Positions 21,641 through 34,254 of a stretch of DNA of 64,000 nt are shown here, piece after piece; the stretch's first letter is position 1, and every line of letters starts with the position of its first letter. This DNA comes from Perilla frutescens. Lineage: Eukaryota > Streptophyta > Magnoliopsida > Lamiales > Lamiaceae. Where the stretch lies: contig BRKX01000004.1 in the NCBI GenBank assembly GCA_026008535.1, positions 16,579,501-16,643,500 on the forward strand, given 5' to 3'. The position numbers were made by a program, and so were the translations under genes. Under the pieces are notes generated by a model that saw nothing but the letters and a program-made list of their open reading frames with translations, had not been told where the DNA came from and ran no database searches.

Positions 21641-22070
21641 GATCCTTTTTAGGTCTTCAATGTAATTATTTGAGTTGCAATATTATTTGCTTTACAAAGA
21701 CACTCACACTGCTTAACAAGTTGGACCCGAACTCTAATGTTGTAGCTCAATTTGGAAATGAGGTGACATAATTTTTCAATAGTAGTTATCATATTTTCAT
21801 TTTAAGATAAGATATCATATTTTGGTTGTATTAAATGGGAGGCTTACATATTTTCGTGACAGGAGAAAATGATTTGTTGATCGTGCCGCAATTGCTTCTC
21901 GATCTACTATAATGCCATGTAAGTCTTTTACTTAATATTTTCAAATAGAGCTTGTTTAAATAATTTAAGATCACGTCATCAATGATATTGAATCACTTTC
22001 AGCCAATCTTGATTCTATGAATATGGGTGGCATTGATCATAGTGATATGTCCCAAGATTCATATGCTTCT
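21640..22070 (+). pseudogene. Unidentified spliced gene, 3' exons, interrupted by copia element 3
   Basis: Exon-like segments with consensus splice sites are present. About 21685-21762 ends FGNE at a GT and reads LTLLNKLDPNSNVVAQFGNE. 21863-21918 follows a GACAG acceptor and ends at GTAAGT. 22003 onward follows a TTTCAG acceptor. The last two join in phase to give ASRSTIMPSNLDSMNMGG, then DHSDMSQDSYAS up to 22070, where the copia element begins. The frame continues beyond it at 28898 and ends at a stop at 28946-28948. One in-frame TGA lies near 21871. I do not recognise the family. It could be a transposase-derived or host gene. Confidence 0.4.
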
Positions 22071-22807
22071 TGTGGAGGTTGGCCCAGTTGCGCTTTATTT
22101 TTGCTGACCTAAATCCTTTTATTTTTCCAGCCCATCGGTGAGGCCAATACCCTTAACCTTACTTAACTTATATACATCCTTAACCCTAAATTACTATATT
22201 CTGATATCTCCATCTCCTATTAAATCCTCGCGCCATTTCATCTTTTTCTCAAGCCTCATCTCTGATCCTAGCCTTGTGTTGAGCTCTACAATCCCTTCTC
22301 TCTGTTTCTTTGGCCGGAATCCTGTCCACCGGGTTTCTGAGTGGCTGTGAATTGAGAGAAATTGAGAGCCTAAGCCTGTGAGAGAGAGAGAGAGAGAGCT
22401 TCAAGCCCTGATCCCCTCCTGAAATCCACTTTGTGGCCTGTGTTTGTTGTCGCCGGAGTGCCATGCCTCCAACGGTAAAGATCTGAGCCATTGTGTCCCT
22501 GAGACACCTCTTTCCTGATTTCAAAATCTCTGATTTTCATTATCTTTTTCATTTTCTTTATGTTCCTTGATTTTCTTACTTTCTGCTTTAATTTGCTTCT
22601 CCTATACTCTATACTAACTCTCCTACTTTGCAGATCTATGTCTCCAAAGAAGAAAGAGAAAGGTCTGTGAAGAAAGCAAACTTTGAGACCTCCTAAAAGC
22701 CACAACAAGTGAAAAGTTAGCCATTATTGCTCGAGCAACAGTGGGTGTGAACCGTAAGGGCCGGGAACCAAGAAGGTGAACCTCCCAGCTAAGCACGATA
22801 CCTAACA
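22071..22807 (+). repeat. 5' LTR of copia element 3
   Basis: TG...CA, with a (GA)n microsatellite at about 22379-22400 that differs in length from the copy in the 3' LTR. The CCTAACA end abuts the primer-binding site. Confidence 0.92.
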
Positions 22808-22808
22808 G

Positions 22809-22820
22809 TGGTATCAGAGC
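22809..22820 (+). other. Primer-binding site of copia element 3
   Basis: TGGTATCAGAGC follows the 5' LTR after one base. It is the canonical plant copia site, complementary to initiator tRNA-Met. Confidence 0.85.
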
Positions 22821-23597
22821 CACGGAGACCTAACCAGGGGCACCCTCCGACCCTCATTCACCTCACCCCACTGCCGGTAAGGGATGTGCCGATTCATCTC
22901 CTATGGGCAAGGATCTCTTGGCAAGTCTGGCCTCTCCCCTGCGTGGGAGAGTCGGCTCTGGTAAAGCGGCTAAAACTCTAACCCTCTATGTGGTATCTTG
23001 TGATCCTTACCTGCTTCCGCATTTTCTGGTCTTATAAATGTCTGTAAGGGTTTTGGTGTGCTTTATCTTGTGATACCTTGGTATTCAACGCCATTTCTAA
23101 CCCTAGATTATGGTCCAGTTCATCTGGATTTCCCTTTAGGTCTCCTCGTGCGAGTAGCCTGGATAGCTGGGTTAGTTAAGGGGTCCTTGAGAGACTTTTG
23201 GGTATTTTCTGTGTTTTTTGGGTGTCTCCTGCTTGTGTGTCTTCTTGGCCTGGTGATATTCTTGTTATCCCCTGCTTTGTGAGTGACTAGGCTGTGTTTG
23301 GAGGGTGGAAATATCTGTTGAAACTCTGAGTTTTGTGAGTTTCTATTGAACTGACTGTGATTCCTGGTCAGTTGTTGTTGAAACAAGTTTTGGGATTGTC
23401 CTGAGTGAATCCTTGCTCTACAGATAAATCTGTGCTGAGAACTGGGCTAGTCTCAGCATATTCCCCGGGTGTACTTGTTTCTGTACTTTAGAGGTGTTTC
23501 CTACCTGTTCTGTGAGCTTTCTGCTGTGTTCTCTGATTTTCTGGTGGTTTTTTACCTTCCTGGTGCCTCTGTGGTTGTCTGTGCTTGCATAATCATC
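22821..23597 (+). other. Untranslated leader of copia element 3
   Basis: About 0.78 kb between the primer-binding site and the gag start. It is GT-rich in its second half and has no supported coding region. Confidence 0.6.
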
Positions 23598-24460
23598 ATG
23601 AATAACATGCATATGGTGTCATTTAATGGCAGAGATGATTTTCAAGATTGGAAAATAAAAATAGAATGCATTTTGGTCAAAGAAAAGGTGAATAAAGCTA
23701 TTTTGACAAAAATCAATGAATCTGTTGAACATGAGAAATTACATGACATGGATGACAGTGCTAGGGCCACTATTTTTCTAAATTTGAGTAGCACAGTTGT
23801 TAGAAAAGTTTCTCATCATAAATGTGCCAAATATTTGTGGGATAACTTGATTTCTCTGTATACTGTAACTTCTGAAGAGTCTGCATTTCTTTACAAACTC
23901 AACTCATGTCTTTCCGAATGGATGCTTTAAAAGATATAGATGCCAATATGGATGATTTCAATAAATTGTTTCAGGACTTAAAACTTGCTGGCGATGATTC
24001 TATTGAGAAGTATGCTCCTCAAATTTTGTTAGGGTCAATTCCTGAGTCCTTTGCTGAGGTTAAATCTGTTTTGAAATATGGTAGGTCAAAAATTACATGT
24101 GACATGATTGTAGCTGGCCTAAAAGCTAAAGAAAGTGAGCTTAAAGTGAAATCTAAACCTCTGCATGGTGAAATTATGTATGTGAATAGGAACAATCCTA
24201 GAAACCATCACCATAGTTTTAATAAACCTCTGAATCCTGAAAATCCAAGTATTTTGGCTGCTGAAAGACATAGAAGAGAAATGCAGGCTGGCCCCTCCCA
24301 AAATCAAAATCAAAACCATTTTCAAAATCAAAATTTTGACTAAAAGCCTAGAAAGACTTGCTGGAATTGTGGAAAACCTAGCCATTTTTCAAATAGGTGC
24401 AAACAGCTTAAAAGAAATAAAGGTTTTGGGAACTATGAGCCTAAACATCATGCTAATAAT
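23598..24460 (+). pseudogene. gag of copia element 3
   Basis: Starts at the ATG at 23598 (MNNMHMVSFNGRDDFQDWKI), a copia gag opening. A frameshift near 23900 moves the rest into the next frame (FRMDALKDIDANMDDFNKLF). A TAA at 24341-24343 lies just before the zinc knuckle CWNCGKPSHFSNRC, which is intact as CX2CX4HX4C. Gag packages the element RNA in a cytoplasmic particle. The lesions remove that function. Confidence 0.85.
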
Positions 24461-27400
24461 GTGTATGAGGAAGATGACATTTATATGGTGCATGATACAC
24501 ATGATTTCCAATTTATTAATTATACTAATGCTGTGTCAAAGAATGTGCATAATAATGAATGTCTTATTGACTCTGGATGCACCTTTCATGTCACTCCTTT
24601 TAAGCACATGTTCCACAATCTGCACTATATGAACTTTGGTCATGTTGCATTAGCTGATGGTCAAAATTGTGAGATACAAGGAAGAGGTGATATCTGTCTG
24701 AAATTTGAAAATGGAAGCATGTTTACTTTAAGTGATGTCAGATATGTGCCTCAATTGAAATTCAGTTTGCTATTTGTATCCAAAATTGCTGACAAAATGC
24801 TTGATGGTTCTGTGAACTATCTGAGATTTAAATTTGAAAAAGATTCTATGCTTTATTTCAATGCTCCTAGAAAAGGAGATTTATATGCTGTGCAAGCTGA
24901 GTCTGTGCCATTGCCTGTTGCTAATATTGTGCAAGAAGATAAAACTGCTCTGTGGCATGCTAGACTAGGGCACATGAGTAATAAAGGACTTGAAATATTG
25001 CATAAAACTGGTGCATTTGGCAAAGATAAAGTGACAAGCATGTCTTTCTGTGAACCTTGTGTGATGGGAAAACATCATAAAGTGTCTTTTTCTGTATCTG
25101 TCCCTTATCCTAAGAAGCATGTTAGTACTGAAATTCTTGAATATCTGCATGCTACTGTCTGGGGTCTAACTAAAGAGCCCACTTATGGTGGGAACATGTT
25201 CTTCTTGTCTGTTATTGATGATTTTTCAAGAAAAACTTGGGTGTTTCTTATGAAAAATAAATCTGAAGTTTTTTCAAAATTTTCTAAATGGGCTATTGAA
25301 ATTCAGAACTAGACTAAGAAGAAGATTAAATGCCTCAGAACTGATAATGGTTTAGAATTCTGTAATCATGCTATGGATAATTGGTGCTCAGATAGAGGTA
25401 TAAAGAGGCATAAATCAGTTCCCTATACTCCACAACAAAATGGAGTTGCAGAAAGAATGAATATGACTCTCCTTGAGAGAGTTAGAAGCCTGCTTGTTGC
25501 ATCTGGTCTAGATAAACGTTTCTGGGGTGAAGCTCTCATAACTGCATCTTATTTGATTAATAGATACCCCTCTATTCCCCTGCATGGCAAGTTATCTGAA
25601 TCTGTGTTCTTAAATAAACATGTCTGCTTGTCCAATTTGAGAATTTTTGGTTGTGCTGTATATGTGCATCAGAAATTGAGCAAGCTTGAACCCAGGGTAG
25701 GAAAATGTGTCTTCCTGGGATATCCTGAGGGTGTGAAGGGCTACAGGCTCTGGGATAAGAGTGTGTTTGGGTTTAAAACTTGCATTAGCAGAGATGTGTT
25801 ATTTAATGAGCAAGATTTTCCTTGTTTACCTGAATCCTTACACTATGCTGCTCCAAGTGAGGTGGAGAAATTGAATAAGGATGTGTATGATTTTATGTTT
25901 TCTCCTGTTGTTCCTAGTGAGGTGGATACCTCTATGCTGTCTGAACCTGAAGTTGTGAATAATGATGCTCCTAATATTGAGAATGAACATGTTGTGGATA
26001 ACATTGATACAACTGACTCTGTGTCTAATCATGAGGCACGTAATGAACCCTCCAATAATATGACTGTATCAGATTCTGAAACAAGCTCTACTTGTGAAAA
26101 TGAGCATGAAACCCTGCCTGAACCTGAGAACCTGAATAATTATCAACTTGCTAGAGATAGACCAAGAAGGAATGTGAGACTACCTGTTAGATGTGATGAT
26201 TATAACTTGTCTCTGTATGCCTTTAATGTGTTCAACAATGTTGATTAGTTTGAGCCCAATAATTATGTTGAAGCTATGAATTCTCCTGAATCTAATAAGT
26301 GTCTTGAAGCTATGAAAAGTGAAATTAAGTCCTTGCATGATAACAATACTCGGGTTCTTATGGAAAAACCTGATAACTGCTCTATTGTTGAATGTAAATG
26401 GTTATCTAAGATAAAACAAGAACTTGATCATGTAAGATACAAAGCCAGATTAGTGGCAAATGGTTTTACTCAGAAAGAAGGCATTGATTATAATGAAATA
26501 TTTGCTCCTGTGGTCAAATTTACAACTGTGAGAATTATGCTTGCTCTTGTTGCTCACTTCAACTGGGAACTTAAGCAAATGGATGTGACAACAACCTTCT
26601 TGCATGGTGAACTTGAAAATAACATTTATATGCATCAGCCTGAGGGTTTCATTGATAAATCTTTTCCTAATCATGTTTGCTTGCTTAAAAAGTCCCTGTA
26701 TGGTCTGAAATAGTCCCCAAGGCAATGGAATATAAAATTTGACAAATGCATGCAAAACATGAACTTTACTAGAACCAAGTTTGATCATTGCTTGTATTAC
26801 ATACAATCTGATGTGCCTATGTTTCTGTTGCTTTATGTGGATGACATGCTCCTGATTAGCCCTTGCTTGAAAACTTTGAAACATGTACAAAGCTGTCTAT
26901 GTGCTAACTTTGATATGAAAGATCTTGGTGATGCTAGAAAAATCCTTGGCATGAACATTGACAGAAATAGAGAAAAATATACACTTGTGTTGCATCAATC
27001 TGCCTATGTTGATCAAGTGTTGAAAAAGTTTAACATGGAATAATGTAAACATGTTTCTGTGCCTCTTGCATCTCACTTTATGCTGAGTAAAGATCAATCT
27101 CCTAAGAATGAATTTGAACTGAATAAAATGTAAGATGTCCCTTATACTAATGTCATTGGTTCTGTCATGTACTTAATGATTAGCACTAGACCTGATATTG
27201 CCTATGTTATTTCATGTTTGAGTAGATACATGGCTAATCCTTGGTTGCCTCACTGGGAAGCCTTGAAATGGCTTCTCAGATACTTGAAATCCACTATGAA
27301 TAGTGGTCTGACCTTCTCTAAGGCAGCTGATGGTGATAAATGTGTGGGTTATGTTGATTCAAACTATGCAAATGATAGAGATCAAAGAAAATCAACTATC

Positions 27401-27805
27401 TCTTATGTGTTTACTTTATATGGTGCATGTATAAGTTGAAAATCTTAACTGCAAAGTATTGTAGCCTTATCCTCAACTGAATCTGAATATATTACTGCTA
27501 CTGAGGCTGTTAAGGAAGCCATATGGCTTAATGGTGTGCTATCTGAGATCAAATTTATTAATGATAAACCTCTTATTTATTCTGATAGCCAGTCTGCAAT
27601 ACAATTGTACAAGAATCCTATTTTTCATAATAGAACAAAGCACATTGATGTGAGATTCCATTTCATAAGAGATATTGTGGAAAAGAGGGATATTTTACTT
27701 GATAAAATCCCTTCTGAATTCAACCCAGCAGATGTGGGCACTAAGTGTCTCCGAGTTGCAAAGCTAAGTGCCTGCAAAAGATCCTTGAATATGGATCTTG
27801 GTTGA
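24461..27805 (+). pseudogene. pol of copia element 3
   Basis: One frame throughout, with stops at 25310, 26246, 26711, 27041, 27131, 27437 and 27446. Protease: CLIDSGCTFHVTPF (about 24560). GAG-pre-integrase: LWHARLGHMSNKGLEIL with CEPCVMGKHH. Integrase: RTDNGLEF and TPQQNGVAER are present, but the segment YLHATVWG has Thr where the first catalytic Asp is expected. Reverse transcriptase: QMDVTTTFLHG and YVDDMLLI (26833). RNase H: VGYVDSNYAND, STESEYITATEA, YSDSQSAIQLYKNP. Stops are of TAA, TAG and TGA types that single C-to-T or G-to-A changes can produce. Confidence 0.88.
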
Positions 27806-28150
27806 AATTATGTATAATGCCTTGCTTGTGATAGTATTCTGGGTTGTGTACCTGAATACCTTATCTTCTTTTGTGAAGTTATTGATTTCAGTTTGATTGG
27901 TTATTCTTACCCTGTTGGTTCAAAGCTAGGTTGCAACCTGTTCAAGGAAAGTCAGTGAATGACTTGAGATATGTTGCTAAATTGGGTTGGTCTCTAATGT
28001 TGAGACTGAGATTAATACGCATAGTATTTTTCTCTCCCTCTCTTACCTTGTCTGTGTGATAGGTAAAGAGTGAAAAGGCTATGATGATAAACCCAAATTG
28101 TTGGCATGCACTCCCTGGTGACATAAAGACCAATGGGCTGAAGGTGGATA

Positions 28151-28892
28151 TGTGGAGGTTGGCCTAGTTGCTCTTTATTTTTGCTGGCCCAAATCCTTTT
28201 ATTTTTCCAGCCCATCTGTGAGCCCAATACCCTTAATCCTACTTAACTTATATATCATCCTTAACCCTAAATTACTATATTCTGATCTCTCCCTCTCCTA
28301 TTAAACCCTCGCGCCGTTTTATCTTCTCCTCAAGTCTTATCTCTGATCATAGCCTTGTGTTGAGCTCTGTAATCCCCTCTCTCTGTATCTTTGGCCGGAA
28401 TCCTGTCCACCAGGTTCCTGAGTGGCTGTGAATTGAGAGAAATTGAGAGCCTAAGCCTGTGAGAAGAGAGGAGAGAGAGAGAGAGAGAGAGCCCTGATCC
28501 CCACCTGAAATCCCCTTTGTGGCCTGTGTTTGTTGTCACCGGAGTGCCGCGTCCCCGACGGGAAAGATCTGAGCCATTGTGTCCCTGAGACACCTCTTTC
28601 CCGATTTCAAAATCTCTGATTTTCATTATCTTTTTCATTTTCTTTCTATTCCTTGATTTTCTTACTTTCTGTTTTAATTTTCTTCTCCTACACTCTATAC
28701 TAACTCTCCTACTTTGTAGATCCGTGTCTCCAAAGAAGAAAGAGCAAGGTCTGTGAAGAAAGAAAACTCTAAAACCTCCTAAAGCCACAACAAGTGAAAA
28801 GTTAGCCATTGTTGCTCGAGCAACAGTGGGTGTGAACCGCAAGGGTCGGGAACCAAGAAGGTGAACCCCCCGGCTAGGCACAATACCCAACA
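28151..28892 (+). repeat. 3' LTR of copia element 3
   Basis: Starts TGTGGAGG after a purine-rich tract AAGGTGGATA (28141-28150) and ends CCCAACA at 28892, followed by the TSD CTTCT. The spacer 27806-28140 between pol and this LTR has no supported gene. Confidence 0.92.
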
Positions 28893-28897
28893 CTTCT

Positions 28898-28948
28898 TAC
28901 ACATATGGGTGTGATGAGTTGGTACCAATGTTATTTGGAATAAAATGA
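28898..28948 (+). pseudogene. Last coding segment of the split gene beyond copia element 3
   Basis: Continues the frame broken at 22070: YTYGCDELVPMLFGIK and then TGA. Removing the element and one TSD copy leaves codons in register (GCT TCT then TAC ACA), which supports a real ancestral reading frame here. Confidence 0.45.
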
Positions 28949-31099
28949 CATTCCATCTACTATATTTGAACTTCGTAGATTCCCATTTTGTATTAATTGT
29001 ATTTTATAATATTTATTTAGTTATTTTATATTGTATTATGTATTATTTTATAAAATGTATTGTCCCAGACACTATTTATATAATGTATTATTCATATGTT
29101 TGTTTTCAAAATATAATTCTATCAAAATTTTGAGTAGAATATGCGCATAATAATATATTATAGTAGTTTCTAAAATTTCTTGCTAAATTTTCAAGATTTT
29201 AATATAGTTTCCATCATTTTTTTCAATTTTCTGCGATATCAATATATTCGGTGATATACATAAAATTAAAGTTGCGATATACGGCGCGATAGCGATATTT
29301 TCATCCTTACTATGATCTGGCTATATGGGTGTAAATTAAATTTATACATATGGTGTGCAACAATGTTTTGACTGTTTTCATCATTCAATCATGAATTTAT
29401 TGATTTGAAGGATTTATTTGCCTATTTATCCTGAATGTATGGATGTCTATCGGCCAACTCCATTATTAGAGAGAGAGAGAGAGAGAGAGTTGCCTTGGAG
29501 AAATTAATCCGATCCGATTGTCCATGCAGGGTTGGGCAAACAGGCCCCAACATCCAGAATGACAATGCTGAGTTGGGACAAGGCACCGAAAATTCGAACT
29601 TCTCGATCTGATTTGTTGTGTGTGACCACGCATACACGTACACATACATACACATGCGCGCGCGTGTGAGTTTATATAAGCATTTAGGAGAATTGTCAAT
29701 TTCTATAACCTGAAATAAGTTATTCAATTAATTTAGCGCTTAAAAAAAATAAAATCTATCAATTCAAAATATCAAAACTAATGTATTTTTTTTTTAAATT
29801 ACTTTTTAATAAATTATATATTAAATTTAATAGAAAAATATAAAAATAATTAAAAAAATAAAAATATATAATCTTTGAATTTTAAATTGATAGTTATAAT
29901 TTATCTTCCAGTCCTCAATCAATAAATCTTCAAACATTTATAAAATATACAAAAGCACCCACACACACACTGCGTTTTTGTGTGGGTATTATTCGTGAAT
30001 ATATTGACGACGATGTGGAGGTCCCTAACACGACAATGAATTTTCATTGATTATAAGAAGCAAGTTGGTTACAATTGCTTGTCATCAAGTTCCTCGACTT
30101 GGACACTTGCTAATTTCTAACTTAATAATTCTAATCTATATATAGTAACACTTCATTATACATATTTCTTTTAAAAAATTTAATGGAAAAAGTATAAGGT
30201 CGAGTTTTGTCAAAAATATTTGAGTTCGAATCATACGAATGTGCATCATTAACTACTATCGTATTCGGATTTACTATTCCCCATGACCATCTTCTTCTGA
30301 AATAGATGTCTAAATTATCATTTAATTAAAAGGAGAAAAAAATTACTACCTGTCTCCGGAAAAGTATTATTTCTTTATCCAAATAATTTGCTGGAACACC
30401 TGCAAGAATCTTATTTTGTTGGCCCACAAGTTTTACCGCTTAATCTAATCTATTCTGAATTAATATGATTTTTTACTTTTATTTTTGTTCTTTTTCCTTT
30501 GAGCAATCTGCACATGGTTAGAGGATATATAGGTATATATGAATGAAGACTGCACATTTCTTTTGTTTAATTTAATGGCTCGTGTTCTTATCATTGGTTG
30601 GTCAACCAAAATCTAGTGATTCTGATCGGAATCTGCATATTCTATAGCAATAAAAGTAAAAACAATAAGCAAAACTTATAAATTATAAGAAGAATCATTT
30701 TTTTTCTTAAATTTGTTATTGTGGTATATAAAATTCTGATCAATTTTTTTGGTTATGTTTGAATTAATGGGGGCAGGTACAACATTAGTTACAGAGAACA
30801 TTACAGAGCCAAAAAGCTTACACAACACAAGCCAAGCTGGAGAGAATTAATCTGATTTAAATTATATTGTGCTTCTCGAATGCATCTCACAATAAACATT
30901 TTTTAATAAATACGCCATTATTTCATGCTCAAATACAAAACTAATACGTATTATTTGGAAGCGCAGAATATAGAGAAACGTGACCATGAGAAGATTGAGA
31001 ACCCCGGAAAAGGAAAAGAACCTACAAAGGCGAAACACCACAACACAGCGGCTCTAAATTGTGATAAAGTCGTCAAAATTGATTTCGGTCTCCTCTAAA
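28949..31099. other. AT-rich region without supported genes
   Basis: Holds the ATATCG-rich segment (29225-29312), a (GA)n run (29468-29489), a short CGCGCG/CA-rich patch (29640-29670) and an A/T-rich stretch (29740-29900). No frame longer than about 100 codons has features of a protein. Confidence 0.4.
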
Positions 31100-31420
31100 T
31101 TCTCACATATTCTTCTTATATATTAGGTAGATGCTTAATATATATTTTAACGCAAAAACTTGCGTACAGCCGGATGTAAATAACACTATGTGAGACGGTT
31201 CAGATCCGGGTTTTATCCGACCTAGCATTCCCATTCTCAACTGGCCTCGAGTTTTCCGGCATCTGTAATTGCAAGCGAAGAGCTCCGTCATTCTTTCGAT
31301 CGATTTTTCCGACAATCGCGAGACCTGCTTTGAGTCGAAGTCGCGACGTTTTGACTTGATCGAGTTCTCTGTTGAGTTTATTGAAGACGATTTCGTGCCA
31401 GGTTAGTTTCTTCACCTTTT
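31100..31420 (+). other. Possible 5' untranslated exon of a lost host gene
   Basis: A GC-richer block (about 31200-31400) ends GTGCCAG|GTTAGTTTC, a good splice donor. It is followed by T-rich, intron-like sequence. No ATG-led frame of note runs through it. The truncated copia element at 31840 would lie in the intron. Speculative. Confidence 0.25.
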
Positions 31421-31839
31421 TAGGTTATTTACTCTCATTTTCAGTTTACAATTTTTTTGTGCATTTTTTTAAGCATCTGATATTCATGTGAAAGATGTGT
31501 TGCTTTTGTTTGTTTCATTCTCGATGCAATGCTTTTTTCCCTCTTGTGTATTTTTGGCTGCTGTTTGTTTGATATACATTTATGTTTGTGAATGTTCTCA
31601 GATTTGTTATTCAGATATCATACTTAGGTTATTCAGATTTAGGTTATTCAGATTTGTTTCAAATTTGATTTGTGGAGTGATTGGTAGATAATTGATATGC
31701 ATGTTTGTTATTTGCTGTAGCGGTTTTCTTTGTATGTGTTATTCCACAATTCTGAGTGAGTTCATTATAGTCTAACCATATCATATATTTTGTAGCAGTT
31801 TTTGCTTATTGGGTAACAATGAGAAAGAGTTATCAAACA

Positions 31840-32787
31840 TAGGGGTGTGATTATCCAGACATTTCGATATGAAAGATTTGGGCTGATGTACTCATCCCAA
31901 GTTACTTATATCGAAAATGTGCTAGCTAGATTCAACATACAAATTTCAAGAAAGGTTTTATACCTTTCGAGCATGGAATACATCTACTTAAGAAAATGTG
32001 CTACCCAAACACATAATGAGATAGATGTGAGAAACAAGATTCCTTATGCTTCTGCAAAAGGAAGACTCACGTATGCTATGCTGTGCACAAAGCTCGATAT
32101 CTACTATGTAGTAACACAGTGGAAAGATGTCGATTTAACCCTAGTTAAGGACAATGGACTATAGCAAAAGGTATTCTCAAGAGGACTTGAGATTAAATGC
32201 TTGTTTACCACTCGGACAGTCTAATTGTCTTGGGTTAAAAGGACTTAGTTTTTCTAGAACTGATATAAAGGATCAGAGAAAATCTTCCTCAGCATATGTA
32301 TTTGAATTGGGAAGTAGAGTCGTGGCATGGAGGAGTAAGGCAGAAATGCATGCTCGCTCCACCATGAAAGTCGAGTATATAGCTGGCTCTGAGGCTACGA
32401 AAGACTGTATGCCTCCATAGCTTCTTGTTGGACTCAAGCGTGGTTCCTAGTTTGCCTTAGGAGTATCAGGACAGATTGTGATAACTCCAGTGCAGTGGCA
32501 AATCTGAAAAGGAATCCAGAGTCTATGAAGCAATTAAACACATAGGTTTAAAGTACCACCTTTATTAAAGATATAAGAGGAGAAGATGAGACAGTGGTCT
32601 AGATTGCATTGAAAGATAAAAATGGTTGTCCCATTCACGAGCCTTCTAAGCTCAGACCTTTAATGGTCAAGTGGAGATAATGGGAGTTGATGTAGACCTG
32701 GGGCCGTTTTGAGTTTATGTTATGTTGGAGAGTTAGCCAGTGGGTTGTTTATACTTGAAAGACATGCTTCGAGTATAAGTGGGAGAT
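31840..32787 (+). pseudogene. 5'-truncated copia element: reverse transcriptase end and RNase H
   Basis: Decayed copia pol in shifting frames. 31847-32160 has a TYIENVLARFNIQ segment, then IPYASAKGRLTYAMLCTKLD; 32230-32420 has KDQRKSSSAYVFELGSRVVAWRSKAEM and VEYIAGSEATKD (RNase H). Gag, protease, integrase and most of the reverse transcriptase are missing. It ends in a purine tract, AAGTGGGAGAT (32778-32787), at the LTR. Confidence 0.75.
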
Positions 32788-34254
32788 TGTTGGTTTTGTA
32801 TACTGGAAAGCTTGACTTTGTATACAATAATTAAGATAATATAGATTGAATAATAATTGCAGTCACTGTTTGTGCATTTATTTATTGTTATATTTATATG
32901 CATATTTCCATATACTTTCATTGTAGATGATATGGTGTGGGTGAACACACAGTAAAGATCATATCATTGGATTCCTTGCAAAGTATTAAAAGGCTCGCAG
33001 TTTAGATGGTCCTGAACCAACCATTGTACACTGTAAAATAATCTGATAGTTAGTTTATCTTGACTAGCTGATTATTCTGATACACTTGTGTGTGTATTGA
33101 GGAGGATCACGATAGGATACTGTTCTCTGTTCTGACCCTAAAGGGAGAGAATAAAGATCCACATAGTTCGGGTTCTTAACACATGTATAGTGGCAGACAT
33201 ATATATGTTATGTCTGTTGCTTTGATTTATCAATGAGTGAGATTCTTGATAGAATCAATAACCTCAATATTTTGGGTAGTAACATATATATATATATATA
33301 TATATGATGGGCCGTGCATTGTATATGGTCACCATGTTCTGGTGAGTCAGGTTGATAATGTCCTCTTAAGGAAGCACAAAGATCATGGGAAGCCCTGCAC
33401 ACAGAATATTAATTTATTCTTAACATGATACGGAAGTTGTGTGGTACTACTCAAAGAACAAGATATTAATTAATTATAGCTGTCAGAAGCTTGCATAATT
33501 AATTAATGGACATTATATCTTAAACATGGGGAATTGCTGAACTAAAGAAGAAAGCATATTCACAAATATGTATTAAATTGGTAAGTCAATATTAATTTCT
33601 TTAGTGGAATAAAAATAATGCTTAATTTATTTATTTATATCCATGTCATGGATTAGAAATTAAATAAATTAGTAAGCCGATTTAATATTCTTCTAAATCC
33701 CTATTGTAGCCCAATATGACCTAAGTGGACTAGGAATAGAACAAGAGTTGGAGACCCAAACCTATTAGGATTTGAGGAGTTGATTTTCGTCCCCTCCCCT
33801 TTAATAAGGGAGGGGGAGCACGAAAATTATAAAAGAAAAAAAATCATCAATACAGCCCCTCTCTCGAGCTCTCTTGATTCCCTAGATTTTCCACAACCGT
33901 TTAGTAGTCTGCAGCCCACCCTGTATCTAAACAAGGTCCGAGAATACAACAGAAGATCAAGAAGTAGAATATGGACCTATAAAGATTTTGAACACTATGA
34001 TGATTAGCCAAGATCAAGTGTTCTCCATCAACAACGAGATTAGACCTTTAATCCCGTGAGCAACCCGACAATGTTCGTAAGTATCGTTTCGATAGATTCT
34101 ATTTTCTTCCGCTGCAATAGATTTGAAATTGAAACTTGCATGATAATTCAACATAGGATAATTAATGTCATACATAAAATTATGATTTACATGAGTTTAG
34201 AATTAATGGCATCCAAATATATCATGTGGGGTACAATTCGAAAAAACCCCAACA
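32788..34254 (+). repeat. 3' LTR of the truncated copia element
   Basis: 1467 bp from TGTTGGTTTTGTATACTGG to ...ACCCCAACA. Homologous to the solo LTR 3308-4728 in the opposite orientation. Part of the length difference is a (TA)n microsatellite at 33284-33305, which is much shorter in the solo LTR. No left TSD can be defined because the element is truncated. Confidence 0.82.

Larger units (their letters stand above)
22066..28897 (+). mobile_element. Full-length copia element 3 with TSD
   Basis: LTRs of 737 bp (22071-22807) and 742 bp (28151-28892), both TGTGGAGG...AACA, bound a 6822-bp element on the plus strand. CTTCT occurs on both sides (22066-22070, 28893-28897). The primer-binding site is a perfect TGGTATCAGAGC. 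Order is gag, protease, integrase, reverse transcriptase, RNase H: the copia order, with no extra gene. Coding sequence carries one frameshift and about eight nonsense codons. Confidence 0.93.

Noticed and set aside
22249..22823. Minus-strand frames of 66-112 codons in the LTR, with a similar 187-codon frame at 28330-28893
   Set aside because: They overlap LTRs, differ between the two LTR copies and contain (GA)n-derived Ser/Leu runs; LTRs are not expected to encode them.
31200..31415. Minus-strand 71-codon frame as a gene
   Set aside because: No domain, and the plus strand has a good splice donor in the same block, so a plus-strand leader exon is the better reading.
33284..33305. (TA)n run as a matrix-attachment or origin site
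   Set aside because: Simple microsatellite within an LTR, shortened in the solo LTR copy.
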